Source of the DNA: Seohaeicola saemankumensis
GTDB taxonomy: Bacteria; Pseudomonadota; Alphaproteobacteria; Rhodobacterales; Rhodobacteraceae
Assembly: GCF_020171285.1 (NCBI RefSeq)
Contig: NZ_JAIUZI010000002.1
Span: 1-64,000 of the forward strand
Direction: 5' to 3'
Length of the DNA stretch: 64,000 nucleotides
In this document: one piece after another, positions 36,126 through 44,568 of the stretch
Position numbering within the stretch: the stretch's first letter is position 1
Layout of the letters: every line of letters begins with the position of its first letter
Translations under genes and position numbers: made by a program
The notes under the pieces: generated by a model
The model's database searches: none
Told to the model about the DNA's origin: nothing
The model's input: only the letters and a program-made list of their open reading frames with translations

Positions 36126-38803
36126 TGGCCACGCTCAACGTGCTGGTCCTGGTCTGCCTGGGCTATGTGGCGCTGCTGTTCATCGTGGCGTTTGCCGCCG
36201 ACCGGCTGGCGGCGACGGGGCGCAGCACCTGGTTGCGGTCGCCACTGGTCTATACGCTGTCGATGTCGATCTACTGCACCGCCTGGACATTCTACGGCGC
36301 TGTCGGCTACGCGGCACGCTCCGGTCTGGAGTTCCTGACCATCTACCTGGGTCCGACGCTGGTGATGATCGGCTGGTGGTGGGGGCTGCGCAAGCTGGTG
36401 CGGGTGGGCCGCAGCCAGCGGGTCACCTCGATCGCCGACCTGATATCGTCGCGCTATGGCAAGTCCAATCTGCTGGCAATCTGCGTCACCATCCTCGCCG
36501 TGATCGGGGTAACGCCCTATATCGCGCTGCAGTTGCAGTCGATTACCCTGTCGTTCTCGATCTTCTTCGATACCGACCCGATGCGCGAGTACGGCGAGGC
36601 CGGCGTGGTGTTCTGGGTTGCCGCCGGGCTGGCCGTCTTTGCTATCCTGTTCGGGACCCGCAACCTCGATGCCAACGAACGCCACCACGGGGTGGTGACG
36701 GCGGTGGCGCTCGAGGCGATTGTCAAACTGGTGGCGCTGCTGGCGGTTGGCATCTTTGTGGTCTGGGGCGTTTCGGGCGGTGTTGGCCCGACACTGGACC
36801 GGATCGATGCCTCGGATATCGGCCAGTGGCAGGTGGACAGCGGGCGCTGGGCCACGATCACCTTCCTGTCGGCGGCGGCATTCGTCTGCCTGCCGCGCAT
36901 GTTTCAGGTGATGGTGGTGGAAAACGATGATGAACGGCACCTGCGTACCGCAGCCTGGGCATTTCCGCTCTACCTGTTGCTGATCTCGCTGTTTGTCGTG
37001 CCCATCGCTGTGGTCGGGCTGGACGTGATGCCACAGGGCTCCAACCCCGATATGTTCGTTCTGACCCTGCCGCTGAGCCAGGGGCAGGAGGCGCTGGCGA
37101 TGCTGTCCTTCCTCGGCGGGTTTTCCTCGGCGACCTCGATGGTGATCGTCGCCGCGATGGCGCTGTCGACGATGGTGTCGAACCATATCGTGATGCCGAT
37201 CTGGTTGTCGTCCAAGGTGGGCAGCGCCAGCGTGTCAGGCGATGTGCGCCAGGTGATTCTGCTGGCTCGGCGGGTGTCGATCGCCGTAATCATGGCGCTG
37301 GGCTATTTCTATTTCCGCCTGTCGGGCGGCGGCGCGGCGCTGGCCTCTATCGGGCTGATCGCTTTTGCCGGGATCGCCCAGATCCTGCCGGCGTTGGTGG
37401 GCGGGCTGTTCTGGCGCGGCGCCACCCGGTCGGGGGCCTTTGCCGGGCTGACTGTCGGCTTTGTCCTGTGGCTCTATACCCTTCTCTTGCCCGGGCTCGG
37501 GGGCGGGCTGCTGCCGGAAGGGATCGTGGAAAACGGGCTGTTCGGCATCGGCTGGCTGCGCCCGCATGCCCTGTTCGGGATCGAGGGCATGGACCCGACG
37601 GTGCATTCGGTCATGTGGAGCATGGCGCTGAACGCAACCGCCTTCTGTCTTGTCTCGCTGATGGGCTTTCCCAGCCCGCTTGAGCGTCTGCAAGGCGCGC
37701 AGTTTGTCAATGTGTTCGACCATTCCGCCGGGCCGCGCGGCTGGACCGGGTCGGTGGCGCAGAGCGAAGACCTCATGATCATGTCGCAGCGGATCCTGGG
37801 GGCGGGCGAAGCGCAGGAACTGTTCCAGCGAGAAGCCGCGCTGCAGGGGGTTTACGGTCGCTTGCCGGAGCCCACGCCGCTGTTTCTGGAACGGTTGGAG
37901 CGCGAGTTAAGCGGCTCGGTCGGGGCGGCGACGGCGCACGCGATGATCGGCCAGATCGTCGGCGGATCGTCGGTGTCGGTCGAGGATCTGCTGGCGGTGG
38001 CCGATGAAAGCGCGCAGCTGATGGAATACTCCAGCCAACTCGAAGCGAAATCGGACGAGCTGAGCCGCACCGCCCGGCAACTGCGCGAGGCGAACGAGAA
38101 GCTGACCCAGATTTCGCTGCAAAAGGACGCCTTTCTGAGCCAGGTCAGCCATGAATTGCGGACGCCGATGACCTCGATCCGGGCGTTTTCCGAGATCCTG
38201 CGTGATACCGAAGGGCTGGAGGCAGACGACAAGACGCGCTACGCCACTATCATTCACGACGAGGCCCTGCGCCTGACCCGGCTGCTGAACGACCTGCTGG
38301 ACCTGAGCGTGCTGGAAAGCGGTCAGGTCAGCCTGAACATGCGCGAGGGCAGCCTGTCGACGATCCTGGACCGGGCAGTTTCGACCGCGCTGACGGGATC
38401 GGATCGCAAGCTGACCGTCCGGCGCCGCCGGATCAACGAGGCGCTGATGCTGCATTCCGACCTCGACCGCCTGGCGCAGGTTTTCATCAACCTGATCGCC
38501 AACGCGCAGAAATACTGCGATGCCGCCGAACCCGAGCTGACCATCACAGTCCACAACGCAGGCGACCGGATCATGCTCGATTTTATCGACAACGGCAGCG
38601 GCATTCCGCCCGAAGCCCAGGCGATGGTGTTCGAGAAGTTTGCCCGCGTCAGCGCAGAAAAGGCCGGTGGCGCGGGGTTGGGGCTGGCGATCTGTCGCGA
38701 GATCATGCAGCGGCTGGGCGGTGATGTCAGCTATTTGACCGGGCAGGGCGGCGGCGCGTTTCGCGTGATGCTGCCGGTGGCGCCGGCACTGGCCGCGCAA
38801 TAG
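36125..38803 (+). CDS. Sodium/solute symporter-histidine kinase fusion (CbrA-like)
   Basis: This 892-residue inner-membrane protein has an SSS (PutP-type) transporter domain at about 1-500 with some 13 membrane segments, a linker, a coiled coil (about 625-665) and a histidine kinase. The H box is FLSQVSHELRTPM (His near 676), the N box NLIANAQKYCD, and the G boxes DNGSGIPPEA and GGAGLGLAICREIM. Relatives such as CbrA couple solute uptake to signalling. No receiver is fused, and the partner is probably the upstream receiver protein. Transport substrate unknown. Its start overlaps the small membrane protein gene. Confidence 0.92.
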   Translation: MATLNVLVLVCLGYVALLFIVAFAADRLAATGRSTWLRSPLVYTLSMSIYCTAWTFYGAVGYAARSGLEFLTIYLGPTLVMIGWWWGLRKLVRVGRSQRVTSIADLISSRYGKSNLLAICVTILAVIGVTPYIALQLQSITLSFSIFFDTDPMREYGEAGVVFWVAAGLAVFAILFGTRNLDANERHHGVVTAVALEAIVKLVALLAVGIFVVWGVSGGVGPTLDRIDASDIGQWQVDSGRWATITFLSAAAFVCLPRMFQVMVVENDDERHLRTAAWAFPLYLLLISLFVVPIAVVGLDVMPQGSNPDMFVLTLPLSQGQEALAMLSFLGGFSSATSMVIVAAMALSTMVSNHIVMPIWLSSKVGSASVSGDVRQVILLARRVSIAVIMALGYFYFRLSGGGAALASIGLIAFAGIAQILPALVGGLFWRGATRSGAFAGLTVGFVLWLYTLLLPGLGGGLLPEGIVENGLFGIGWLRPHALFGIEGMDPTVHSVMWSMALNATAFCLVSLMGFPSPLERLQGAQFVNVFDHSAGPRGWTGSVAQSEDLMIMSQRILGAGEAQELFQREAALQGVYGRLPEPTPLFLERLERELSGSVGAATAHAMIGQIVGGSSVSVEDLLAVADESAQLMEYSSQLEAKSDELSRTARQLREANEKLTQISLQKDAFLSQVSHELRTPMTSIRAFSEILRDTEGLEADDKTRYATIIHDEALRLTRLLNDLLDLSVLESGQVSLNMREGSLSTILDRAVSTALTGSDRKLTVRRRRINEALMLHSDLDRLAQVFINLIANAQKYCDAAEPELTITVHNAGDRIMLDFIDNGSGIPPEAQAMVFEKFARVSAEKAGGAGLGLAICREIMQRLGGDVSYLTGQGGGAFRVMLPVAPALAAQ

Positions 38804-38879
38804 GGCGATGTAAAGGGGTTGGTAACCTCTGGTGCGTTAGACCGGAAGAAGTGGAGCCGGAAAACGCAGGCCGGAGGCG

Positions 38880-40082
38880 ATGGCACAGTCCGAACCAGCA
38901 TCGACATCCGCGTTGCGGCGCAAGGTGGCCGCATCGCAAGATGAAAAGCCGTCCGCGTCCGGTCGGTCGGCGCTGCGGGCCCTGCGGCTGGCTCTGGCGC
39001 GCGGCAGCGCAGAAGAACTGGACATGCCATTGGCGGTGCTCGGTGCCCGGCAGGGCCGCTGCACACAGGACGAGATCGCGCCGCTGCTGACCGGGGACCG
39101 GCTGTTGATCGTGCTGGATGGCAGCGACGGCGCCATTGGCGCCATGGCACTGGATCGTGCACTGGTGTCCGGTTTGCTGCAGCAGCAGACGATGGGGCGG
39201 ATCTCGAACGCTACGCCGGACGAACGGCCGTTTACCGGTACCGACGCGGCCATGGCCGCGCCGCTGGCCAACGGGATGTTGTCGCGGGTGGCCGCCTTGA
39301 CCGACACCGCGGCGGATCGGCACTGCTTCGAGGGGTACCGCTTTGGCGCCCGGGCCGAGGACAGCCGCGCCTTGCTCCTGATCCTCGAAGCCGACAAGTT
39401 TCGCACATTTACTCTGGTCGTGGATCTTGCCGGTGGCGTGCTGCAGGGAGAATTGACCCTGATCCTGCCCGACAGGCCGCCGGAACCGCCGAAGTGCGAG
39501 ACCGAAGTGGGCGAGGAAGCGGAATGTACCCCAGCAAGCACCGGTGAGTTCGGCAAGCTCCGGGCGGAGCTGAACGCAGTGATTTGCCGAATGAAACTGC
39601 CCATTTCCGAACTGTCGGCGCTGCAGCCGGGCGACGTGATCCCGCTGGTCATGCCCGAGGGATTGAGCAGGACCCGGCTGCATTCGATAACGGGACAGGC
39701 CGTGACCTTTGGCCGGTTGGGGCGGATCAATGGCCTGCGTGCCGTACGCATAAACGAATGCCAGCCGCCAGCTGACCATCCGTCCACGGACAGCGGATCC
39801 GAGTTCGAGATCGAAGCAGATGACAGCGTCGGGCAGGGGCCACGGGCCGAGCCAGATCCGCTGACTTATGATCAACAGGAAGAAGCGCTGCCGGATTTAC
39901 CCGACCTGCCGGACTTGCCGGATCTGCCCGACTTGCCCGCCCCGCTGCCCGCGCTGTTCTCGGAACACGATGATAACTCCGGCGACACCCGCGAGCTGAC
40001 ACAAGAGCAAACGCTGGCCGAAATCACCGAACTGGCCGGATTGGAAAACGATGAGGATTTCGCGGAGGAAAACAGCGTCTAA
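38880..40082 (+). CDS. Orphan FliM/FliN (SpoA-domain) protein
   Basis: This 400-residue protein has a FliM-middle-domain-like region (about 75-210) and a SpoA/FliMN C-terminal domain at about 228-298 (ICRMKLPISELSALQPGDVIPL, then LHSITGQAVTFGRLGRINGLRAVRI). The last 100 residues are acidic and include six tandem LPD/LPA units (about 340-358). SpoA domains build the rotor C-ring of flagella and the sorting platform of type III secretion. No flagellar or secretion genes are nearby. Instead it follows the symporter-kinase by 76 bases. The N-terminal CheY-binding motif of true FliM is not evident. I cannot assign a function beyond the fold. Confidence 0.8.
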   Translation: MAQSEPASTSALRRKVAASQDEKPSASGRSALRALRLALARGSAEELDMPLAVLGARQGRCTQDEIAPLLTGDRLLIVLDGSDGAIGAMALDRALVSGLLQQQTMGRISNATPDERPFTGTDAAMAAPLANGMLSRVAALTDTAADRHCFEGYRFGARAEDSRALLLILEADKFRTFTLVVDLAGGVLQGELTLILPDRPPEPPKCETEVGEEAECTPASTGEFGKLRAELNAVICRMKLPISELSALQPGDVIPLVMPEGLSRTRLHSITGQAVTFGRLGRINGLRAVRINECQPPADHPSTDSGSEFEIEADDSVGQGPRAEPDPLTYDQQEEALPDLPDLPDLPDLPDLPAPLPALFSEHDDNSGDTRELTQEQTLAEITELAGLENDEDFAEENSV

Positions 40083-40145
40083 CGGCGTTTTCCAGTTCAT
40101 ACCGGTAAACCGCGCCGACCGTTTAACCGCGATGTACTCGCCGGA

Positions 40146-40577
40146 TTACGAAGGTTGAGCGGCCAGTTGGTCCAAAGCCGGGCGGAGATTGTCCAGCTGG
40201 TAGCCCGCGGCCGCGGTCCTTGCGATGATCTCATCGGTGGGGATCTGCCCCGCCTGGCCGATCGCCCAGATCACCGAACAGCGCGTGCCGCTGCGGCAAT
40301 AGGCCAGCACGGGGCCCTCGCTTGCCGCGACCAGCGCGCGCTGCCGCGCGGCATTGTCCGGGGTCAGAGTTTGCTGGTTCAATTCCAACACCTCGTACCG
40401 CAGCCCGGCCGCTTCCGCCGCGGCGCGGATGGCCGCCGTCTGCAGGTCGGCCTCGACTTCGCTGTCAGGACGGTTGCAGATCACCGTTGTGAACCCGGCC
40501 GCAGCAATCGCGGGCAGGTCGGTTGCGGTGATTTGCGGCGACACGGCATAGCCGGGGGTGATCGGGCGAATATCCAT
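40146..40577 (-). CDS. DUF442 / TIGR01244-type sulfur transferase (phosphatase fold)
   Basis: This 143-residue protein has the DUF442 fold, with Cys94 in the CRSGTRC P-loop (Cys-x5-Arg), as in the N-terminal domain of Blh from BigR operons. There it is thought to act as a rhodanese-like or persulfide-transferring domain working with the ETHE1-like metallo-beta-lactamase. Here the two domains are separate genes. It is the last gene of the leftward cassette ETHE1-like, YeeE, YeeE, DUF442. A tyrosine phosphatase is a less likely alternative. Confidence 0.85.
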   Translation of the reverse strand: MDIRPITPGYAVSPQITATDLPAIAAAGFTTVICNRPDSEVEADLQTAAIRAAAEAAGLRYEVLELNQQTLTPDNAARQRALVAASEGPVLAYCRSGTRCSVIWAIGQAGQIPTDEIIARTAAAGYQLDNLRPALDQLAAQPS

Positions 40578-40587
40578 GTGCGACTCC

Positions 40588-41022
40588 TTAAACTGCGGCC
40601 GACAGCCTGTCCAGACGGGTGCCGACCAAAGGTGCGAGCGCCATGCCGCCGAGCATCGCGGCCATGAACACCAGCCCGCCCATGCCGTTGTAGGTGATCG
40701 AGGCCACGGCCGGGCCCGGGCACAGGCCGGCGAGGCCCCATCCCATGCCGAACAGCACCGAACCGGTGATCAGACGATGGTCCAGTTCGGGTGCGGGCGG
40801 CTTGGGAAAATCGCCTCCGACCAATGGCTTGCGGCCTTCGGTGAACCTCCACGCAATGAACATCGGGATGATCGCGCCGCCCATGACAAAGGCCAGCGTC
40901 GGATCCCAGTCGCCGAACACGTCGAGCCAGCCCTGAACCTTGGTCGTGTCGGTCATGCCGGAGACGAAGAGACCGCCGCCGAACAGGCTACCTGCAAGTA
41001 AAGAAAGGAGAATTCGTTGCAT
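40588..41022 (-). CDS. Half-size YeeE/YedE membrane protein (PmpB-like)
   Basis: This 144-residue protein has four membrane segments and the sulf_transp cysteine motif GLAGLCPGPAVASI. It corresponds to one half of a full YeeE. The partner half is the adjacent upstream gene. Together they should form a transporter for thiosulfate or another sulfur species. The ATG at 41022 shares one base with the previous stop (TGATG) and is preceded by AGGAG-free coupling sequence, so translation is probably coupled. It resembles PmpB of PmpAB. Confidence 0.85.
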   Translation of the reverse strand: MQRILLSLLAGSLFGGGLFVSGMTDTTKVQGWLDVFGDWDPTLAFVMGGAIIPMFIAWRFTEGRKPLVGGDFPKPPAPELDHRLITGSVLFGMGWGLAGLCPGPAVASITYNGMGGLVFMAAMLGGMALAPLVGTRLDRLSAAV

Positions 41023-41450
41023 CAGATCAGCCCCCAGACATGGCGGAACAGGGCCAGCGTGAGACCACCGGCGAGGATGTAGAACACCGTCGCGACGATG
41101 CCGCGCAGGGAAAACCGCGAGATACCGCAGACGCCATGCCCGGAGGTGCAGCCGTTGGCGATCCGGGTTCCGACCCCGACCAGCAAGCCGGCGACCACGA
41201 TTACTTCCCATTTATCAGTGAGATGGGTGTCGATCTTGACGTTGTAGAGCGGCCACAGAAGCAGCGGCATCACCACCACGCCGGCCAGGAACGCAACCCG
41301 TTCCCACAGGTTCGAGCGGCCGGTGCCGTCGATCAGCCCGCCAAGGATTCCCGACGCGCCCATGATCCGCCCGTTGCCCAGCAGGAACACGGCCCCGCCC
41401 ATTCCGATCAGCCCGCCGCCGACCAGTCCCCAGATCCAATCTGTCTGCAT
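41022..41450 (-). CDS. Half-size YeeE/YedE membrane protein (PmpA-like)
   Basis: This 142-residue protein has about four membrane segments and the family cysteine loop [17 protein letters not shown], which matches the second-half motif of full YeeE proteins. It lies 56 bases after the ETHE1-like gene. With the next gene it reconstitutes a two-part YeeE. Having split YeeE here and a full-length SoxT at 3.7 kb gives the cell two different sulfur-channel systems. Confidence 0.87.
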   Translation of the reverse strand: MQTDWIWGLVGGGLIGMGGAVFLLGNGRIMGASGILGGLIDGTGRSNLWERVAFLAGVVVMPLLLWPLYNVKIDTHLTDKWEVIVVAGLLVGVGTRIANGCTSGHGVCGISRFSLRGIVATVFYILAGGLTLALFRHVWGLI

Positions 41451-41505
41451 ATTGTCCGTTTTGTCCTTTGTTGTTCGCGCGGTTTTTCGGTTTTGTACAA
41501 ATATC

Positions 41506-42369
41506 TCAGAGCTTGTTGACCGGGATTTTCAGGAACACGTCGCCCTTTTCATCCGGCGGCGGCATCTGCCCGGCGCGCATGTTGACCTGCAGCGAGGGCA
41601 GGATCAGGCGCGGCATGCCCAGGGTGGCGTCGCGTTCGTCGCGCATGCGCACGAAATCCTCGACCTTCTTGCCGGCGCCGACGTGGATGTTCAGCGCCTT
41701 CTGTTCGCCGACGGTGGTTTCCCAGGCGAATTCGTCGCGGCCCGGCGCCTTGTAGTCGTGACCGACAAAGATGCGGGTGTCATCGGGCAGGGCGAGGATT
41801 TTCTGAATCGAGTTGTAGAGGGTTTCGGACGAGCCGCCGGGGAAGTCGCAGCGGGCGGTGCCGAAATCGGGCATGAACAGCGTGTCGCCGACAAAGGCGG
41901 CATCGCCGATCACATAGGTCAGGCAGGCGGGCGTATGGCCCGGCGTGTGCAGCACGTCGCCGCGCATCTGGCCGATGTGGAAACTGTCGCCCTGTTTGAA
42001 CAGCGCGTCGAATTGCGAGCCGTCGCGCTGGAACTCGGTGCCTTCGTTAAAGACCTTGCCGAATGTGTCCTGTACCACGGTGATGCGGTCGCCGATGCCG
42101 ATCTTGCCGCCCAGCTTTTCCTGGAGGTAGGGCGCGGCGGACAGGTGGTCGGCGTGCACGTGGCTTTCGAGGATCCATTCGACGGTCAGGTCTTCGGCGC
42201 GGATGTAATCGACGATCCTGTCGGCGGAATCGGTATTGGTGCGGCCCGAGGCGTGGTCAAAGTCCAGCACGCTGTCGATGATGGCGCAGGCGCTGCCGTG
42301 CGGTTCGCGCACAACGTAGGATACGGTGAAAGTCGCCTCGTCAAAGAAGGCTTTTACAAAGGGGGTCAT
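41506..42369 (-). CDS. ETHE1-like metallo-beta-lactamase (probable persulfide dioxygenase, Blh type)
   Basis: This 287-residue MBL-fold protein has the metal motif ESHVHADHLSAAP (His70, His72, Asp74, His75), VLHTPGHTPACL and FVGDTLFMPDFGTARCDFPGG, the last typical of the ETHE1/PDO group. These iron enzymes oxidise glutathione persulfide to sulfite. CGGAGAGCCTC precedes the ATG at 42369. It is the first gene of the cassette with the two YeeE halves and DUF442, as in BigR operons, but no regulator gene is adjacent. The promoter region at 42397-42420 holds part of the soxB operator sequence. Confidence 0.88.
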   Translation of the reverse strand: MTPFVKAFFDEATFTVSYVVREPHGSACAIIDSVLDFDHASGRTNTDSADRIVDYIRAEDLTVEWILESHVHADHLSAAPYLQEKLGGKIGIGDRITVVQDTFGKVFNEGTEFQRDGSQFDALFKQGDSFHIGQMRGDVLHTPGHTPACLTYVIGDAAFVGDTLFMPDFGTARCDFPGGSSETLYNSIQKILALPDDTRIFVGHDYKAPGRDEFAWETTVGEQKALNIHVGAGKKVEDFVRMRDERDATLGMPRLILPSLQVNMRAGQMPPPDEKGDVFLKIPVNKL

Positions 42370-42396
42370 GAGGCTCTCCGTTCGCTTCGGTGATAG

Positions 42397-42420
42397 ACAT
42401 ATGTCGTTTTGCGAATGTGT
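42397..42420. promoter_or_regulatory. Candidate SoxR-type operator of the persulfide cassette
   Basis: ACATAT-N12-ATGTGT is an imperfect dyad. The right half TGCGAATGTGT (42410-42420) is identical over 11 bases to the soxB operator at 10010-10020. The other half of the ATTC-N8-GAAT pattern is poor here (ATGT), so binding would be weaker or asymmetric. GACATATGTC (42396-42405) is itself a perfect palindrome. Confidence 0.5.
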
Positions 42421-42647
42421 TTCAAGTCTCTTTTGCATTGCCGGAGATACATCTTTTGCCGTTGACCTGAATCAAGGCGTTTTGTCCGGTCTGCTGTCAC
42501 AATCCTACACGAAAAAGCGGCGGTGTGCCGCGAAATTGGGCAGTCGATCCGACTGCGGCGGGGGTTAATCGTTTGTTAAGGGATTATTTCTTATCAGCGT
42601 TACATCCCCCGGCCATGATCGGGGGGCGTGTAGGGGAGGTACACAAT

Positions 42648-42863
42648 ATGACCACGACCGAGCTTTTCAAAACCGCCGAACGGCTGGAACAGAAGATCGC
42701 CGGAGCGAGCAGCGCCCAGCGGATCGAGCTTCAGCCGCAGTTCAGTGCCGTGCTGGAACGGATCCAGGCGGCGGGAGACCAGGTGCCGCTGCGGCTGCGC
42801 CGGCTGGATGCCTCGCTGTGTGACGAAGCCATCGAGGCGCGGTTCGACAATATGCCGATCTGA
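42648..42863 (+). CDS. Small hypothetical protein
   Basis: This 71-residue soluble helical protein begins TTTELFKTAERLEQKIAG. A strong GGGGAGG lies nine bases before the ATG, which makes translation credible. It has no signal peptide, membrane segment or recognisable motif. An open frame continues upstream but without an acceptable start. It sits alone, downstream of a 278-base spacer shared with the persulfide cassette and convergent with the small membrane protein gene. Function unknown. Confidence 0.65.
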   Translation: MTTTELFKTAERLEQKIAGASSAQRIELQPQFSAVLERIQAAGDQVPLRLRRLDASLCDEAIEARFDNMPI

Positions 42864-42878
42864 GACCGGTGTCGGGGA

Positions 42879-43097
42879 TCAGCCCAGGGCGATCCCCGTC
42901 ATCACCAGCATCAATCCGATCACCGACAGGAACAATGCGCCCAGGTTGAAGGGCAGCACGGCCTTGAGTACGGCGCGCAATTCGTCGTCGGACAGGTTGG
43001 CGCGGCGTGCGCGCATCACCCGGACGATGCACCACAACAGCCCGATCAGACCGCTGACGGACAGGGCGACCCCGGCCCAGATCATGATATCGAACAT
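42879..43097 (-). CDS. Small two-segment membrane protein
   Basis: This 72-residue protein has two hydrophobic segments (about 5-25 and 48-70) separated by a short basic/acidic cytoplasmic loop (RARRANLSDDELRAVLKAV). I do not recognise a family. It stands alone between convergent and co-directional genes. The last bases lie close to a GGGATC/GATCCC hairpin that also covers the stop of the convergent gene. Confidence 0.65.
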   Translation of the reverse strand: MFDIMIWAGVALSVSGLIGLLWCIVRVMRARRANLSDDELRAVLKAVLPFNLGALFLSVIGLMLVMTGIALG

Positions 43098-43159
43098 GTT
43101 TTCATCCCGTTCTGCCTGGGCCTGCGCCTAGCCCAATGCGGCGCGGCCTGCAAGTGCGG

Positions 43160-43813
43160 CTAAAGTTCCTCTGGCCGGCGGACGTGGTCCATCCAGACCT
43201 GTGCGCCACGCCGGACCGCGTCATAGGTCGCGCGGCCCACGGATTCGCCCAGGGGCGTGTGCAGCCCGGCAAAGGGGGCGTCGCCGGGCGGCGCGGCGAC
43301 GGCAACGCAATCGGTGCCGGTGCCGGTGGCGACGCCGGTGGGCAGCACGTGGCCGGTGTCGATCACGGCCGCTGTCCGTGCCTGGGTGGCGATCGACAGG
43401 GTTTCCAGCAGCGCGGCGTCTGACAGCGGCTGATCGGTGATCACCGCGAGGTTGATGGTGCCCCAGTCCTTGCCGCTGCGGTCGAGCCGGGTGCCGATGC
43501 GTTCGGCGTTCGACAGGCCGGTGGTGGCGATGCAGGTGGCGGTGGCGGTTCCGACGGTGGCGGTGGCGATTTCATAGGCGGTGATGTCGCGCGAGGTCAG
43601 CATGGCGACGGCATCGGCGGTGTCCCTGTTGGCGAGTTCGCGGTGGAACCAGGCGATGGGGTCGAGGTCGGGCGGCAGATCGGCGTTGCGCACCTCGCGC
43701 CAGGTGAGGCGGGTGGCGGTGACAAAGCCGGGGCGGGTCAGCGACCAGCTGAGCACGCGGTGCGGCTGAACGAGGTCGATGTCGAGCCAGGGGCGGGAGA
43801 GTGTCAGCTTCAC
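43160..43813 (-). CDS. cbiZ: Adenosylcobinamide amidohydrolase CbiZ
   Basis: This 217-residue CbiZ-family protein (LVQPHRVLSWSLTRPGF, TTGLSNAERIG, GTINLAVITDQPLSDAA, TGTGTDCVAVA). CbiZ removes the aminopropanol arm of adenosylcobinamide to give cobyric acid, so that foreign corrinoids, including pseudocobalamin, can be rebuilt into the cell's own cobalamin. It starts with GTG overlapping the btuD stop (GTGA), so it is coupled to the uptake operon btuB-F-C-D. The very long open frame covering it and btuD is an artefact. Confidence 0.9.
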   Translation of the reverse strand: MKLTLSRPWLDIDLVQPHRVLSWSLTRPGFVTATRLTWREVRNADLPPDLDPIAWFHRELANRDTADAVAMLTSRDITAYEIATATVGTATATCIATTGLSNAERIGTRLDRSGKDWGTINLAVITDQPLSDAALLETLSIATQARTAAVIDTGHVLPTGVATGTGTDCVAVAAPPGDAPFAGLHTPLGESVGRATYDAVRRGAQVWMDHVRRPEEL

Positions 43814-44568
43814 CGGGTGACCTGCATCGGCTGGAACACCGGGCCCAGGGCGGTCTGTTCGTAGAAGGCCGAGACGCCGAACACCCGTTCGACGTTCTCG
43901 GCGCTCAGCACGCTGCCCGGCGGGCCATCGGCGGCGAGGCGGCCCCGGTCGAGCAGCAGCAGCCGGGTGCAGTGGCGGGCGGCGAGGCCGAGATCGTGCA
44001 GGGAGACGATGACGCTGCGGCCTTCGGCGGCGAGGTCGGCAAAGACCTGCATGGTGGCGATCTGGTTGGCGGGGTCGAGCCCGGCGATGGGTTCGTCGGC
44101 CATCAGCAGCGGGGTGTCCTGCGCCAGCGCGCGGGCGATCAGCACACGCGCCTGTTCGCCGCCCGACAGCTGGGTCGCGGTGCGGTGGCGGTAGCTGTCC
44201 AGCCCCATGCGGGCGATCGCGGCGTCGATCGCGGCCTGGTCGGCGGGTTGCGGCCGGGCGCCGCGCGGCAGGTGCGGGATGCGGCCCAGCGCGATCAGGG
44301 TTTCCACGGTGACCGGCCAGGCGATTTCGCGCGACTGCGGCATCCAGGCGGCGGCGCGCGCCCGGTCGGGGGCGGGGAGATCGGCGAGGGAGCTGTGGCC
44401 CCGGGCCGGTTGCAGCCCGAGGGCGGCGCGCATCAGCGTGGTCTTGCCCGCGCCATTGGGGCCGATCAGGCCGATGCATTCGCCGGGGGCGACGGTGAGG
44501 CTGACATGATCGACCACCGGGCAGCCGTTGCGGGTGACGGTGAGGTCGGAGAAGGCGGCGAGGGTCAT
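43810..44568 (-). CDS. btuD: Cobalamin ABC transporter ATP-binding protein BtuD
   Basis: This 252-residue ATPase of the FecCD/BtuCD class has Walker A GPNGAGKTT, signature LSGGEQARVLIARALA, Walker B LLMADEPIAGLDP and the H-loop VIVSLHDLGLAARH. It drives corrinoid import through BtuC. Its start overlaps the btuC stop and its stop overlaps cbiZ. Iron-siderophore ATPases are similar, but the riboswitch and CbiZ fix the substrate as a corrinoid. Confidence 0.92.
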   Translation of the reverse strand: MTLAAFSDLTVTRNGCPVVDHVSLTVAPGECIGLIGPNGAGKTTLMRAALGLQPARGHSSLADLPAPDRARAAAWMPQSREIAWPVTVETLIALGRIPHLPRGARPQPADQAAIDAAIARMGLDSYRHRTATQLSGGEQARVLIARALAQDTPLLMADEPIAGLDPANQIATMQVFADLAAEGRSVIVSLHDLGLAARHCTRLLLLDRGRLAADGPPGSVLSAENVERVFGVSAFYEQTALGPVFQPMQVTR

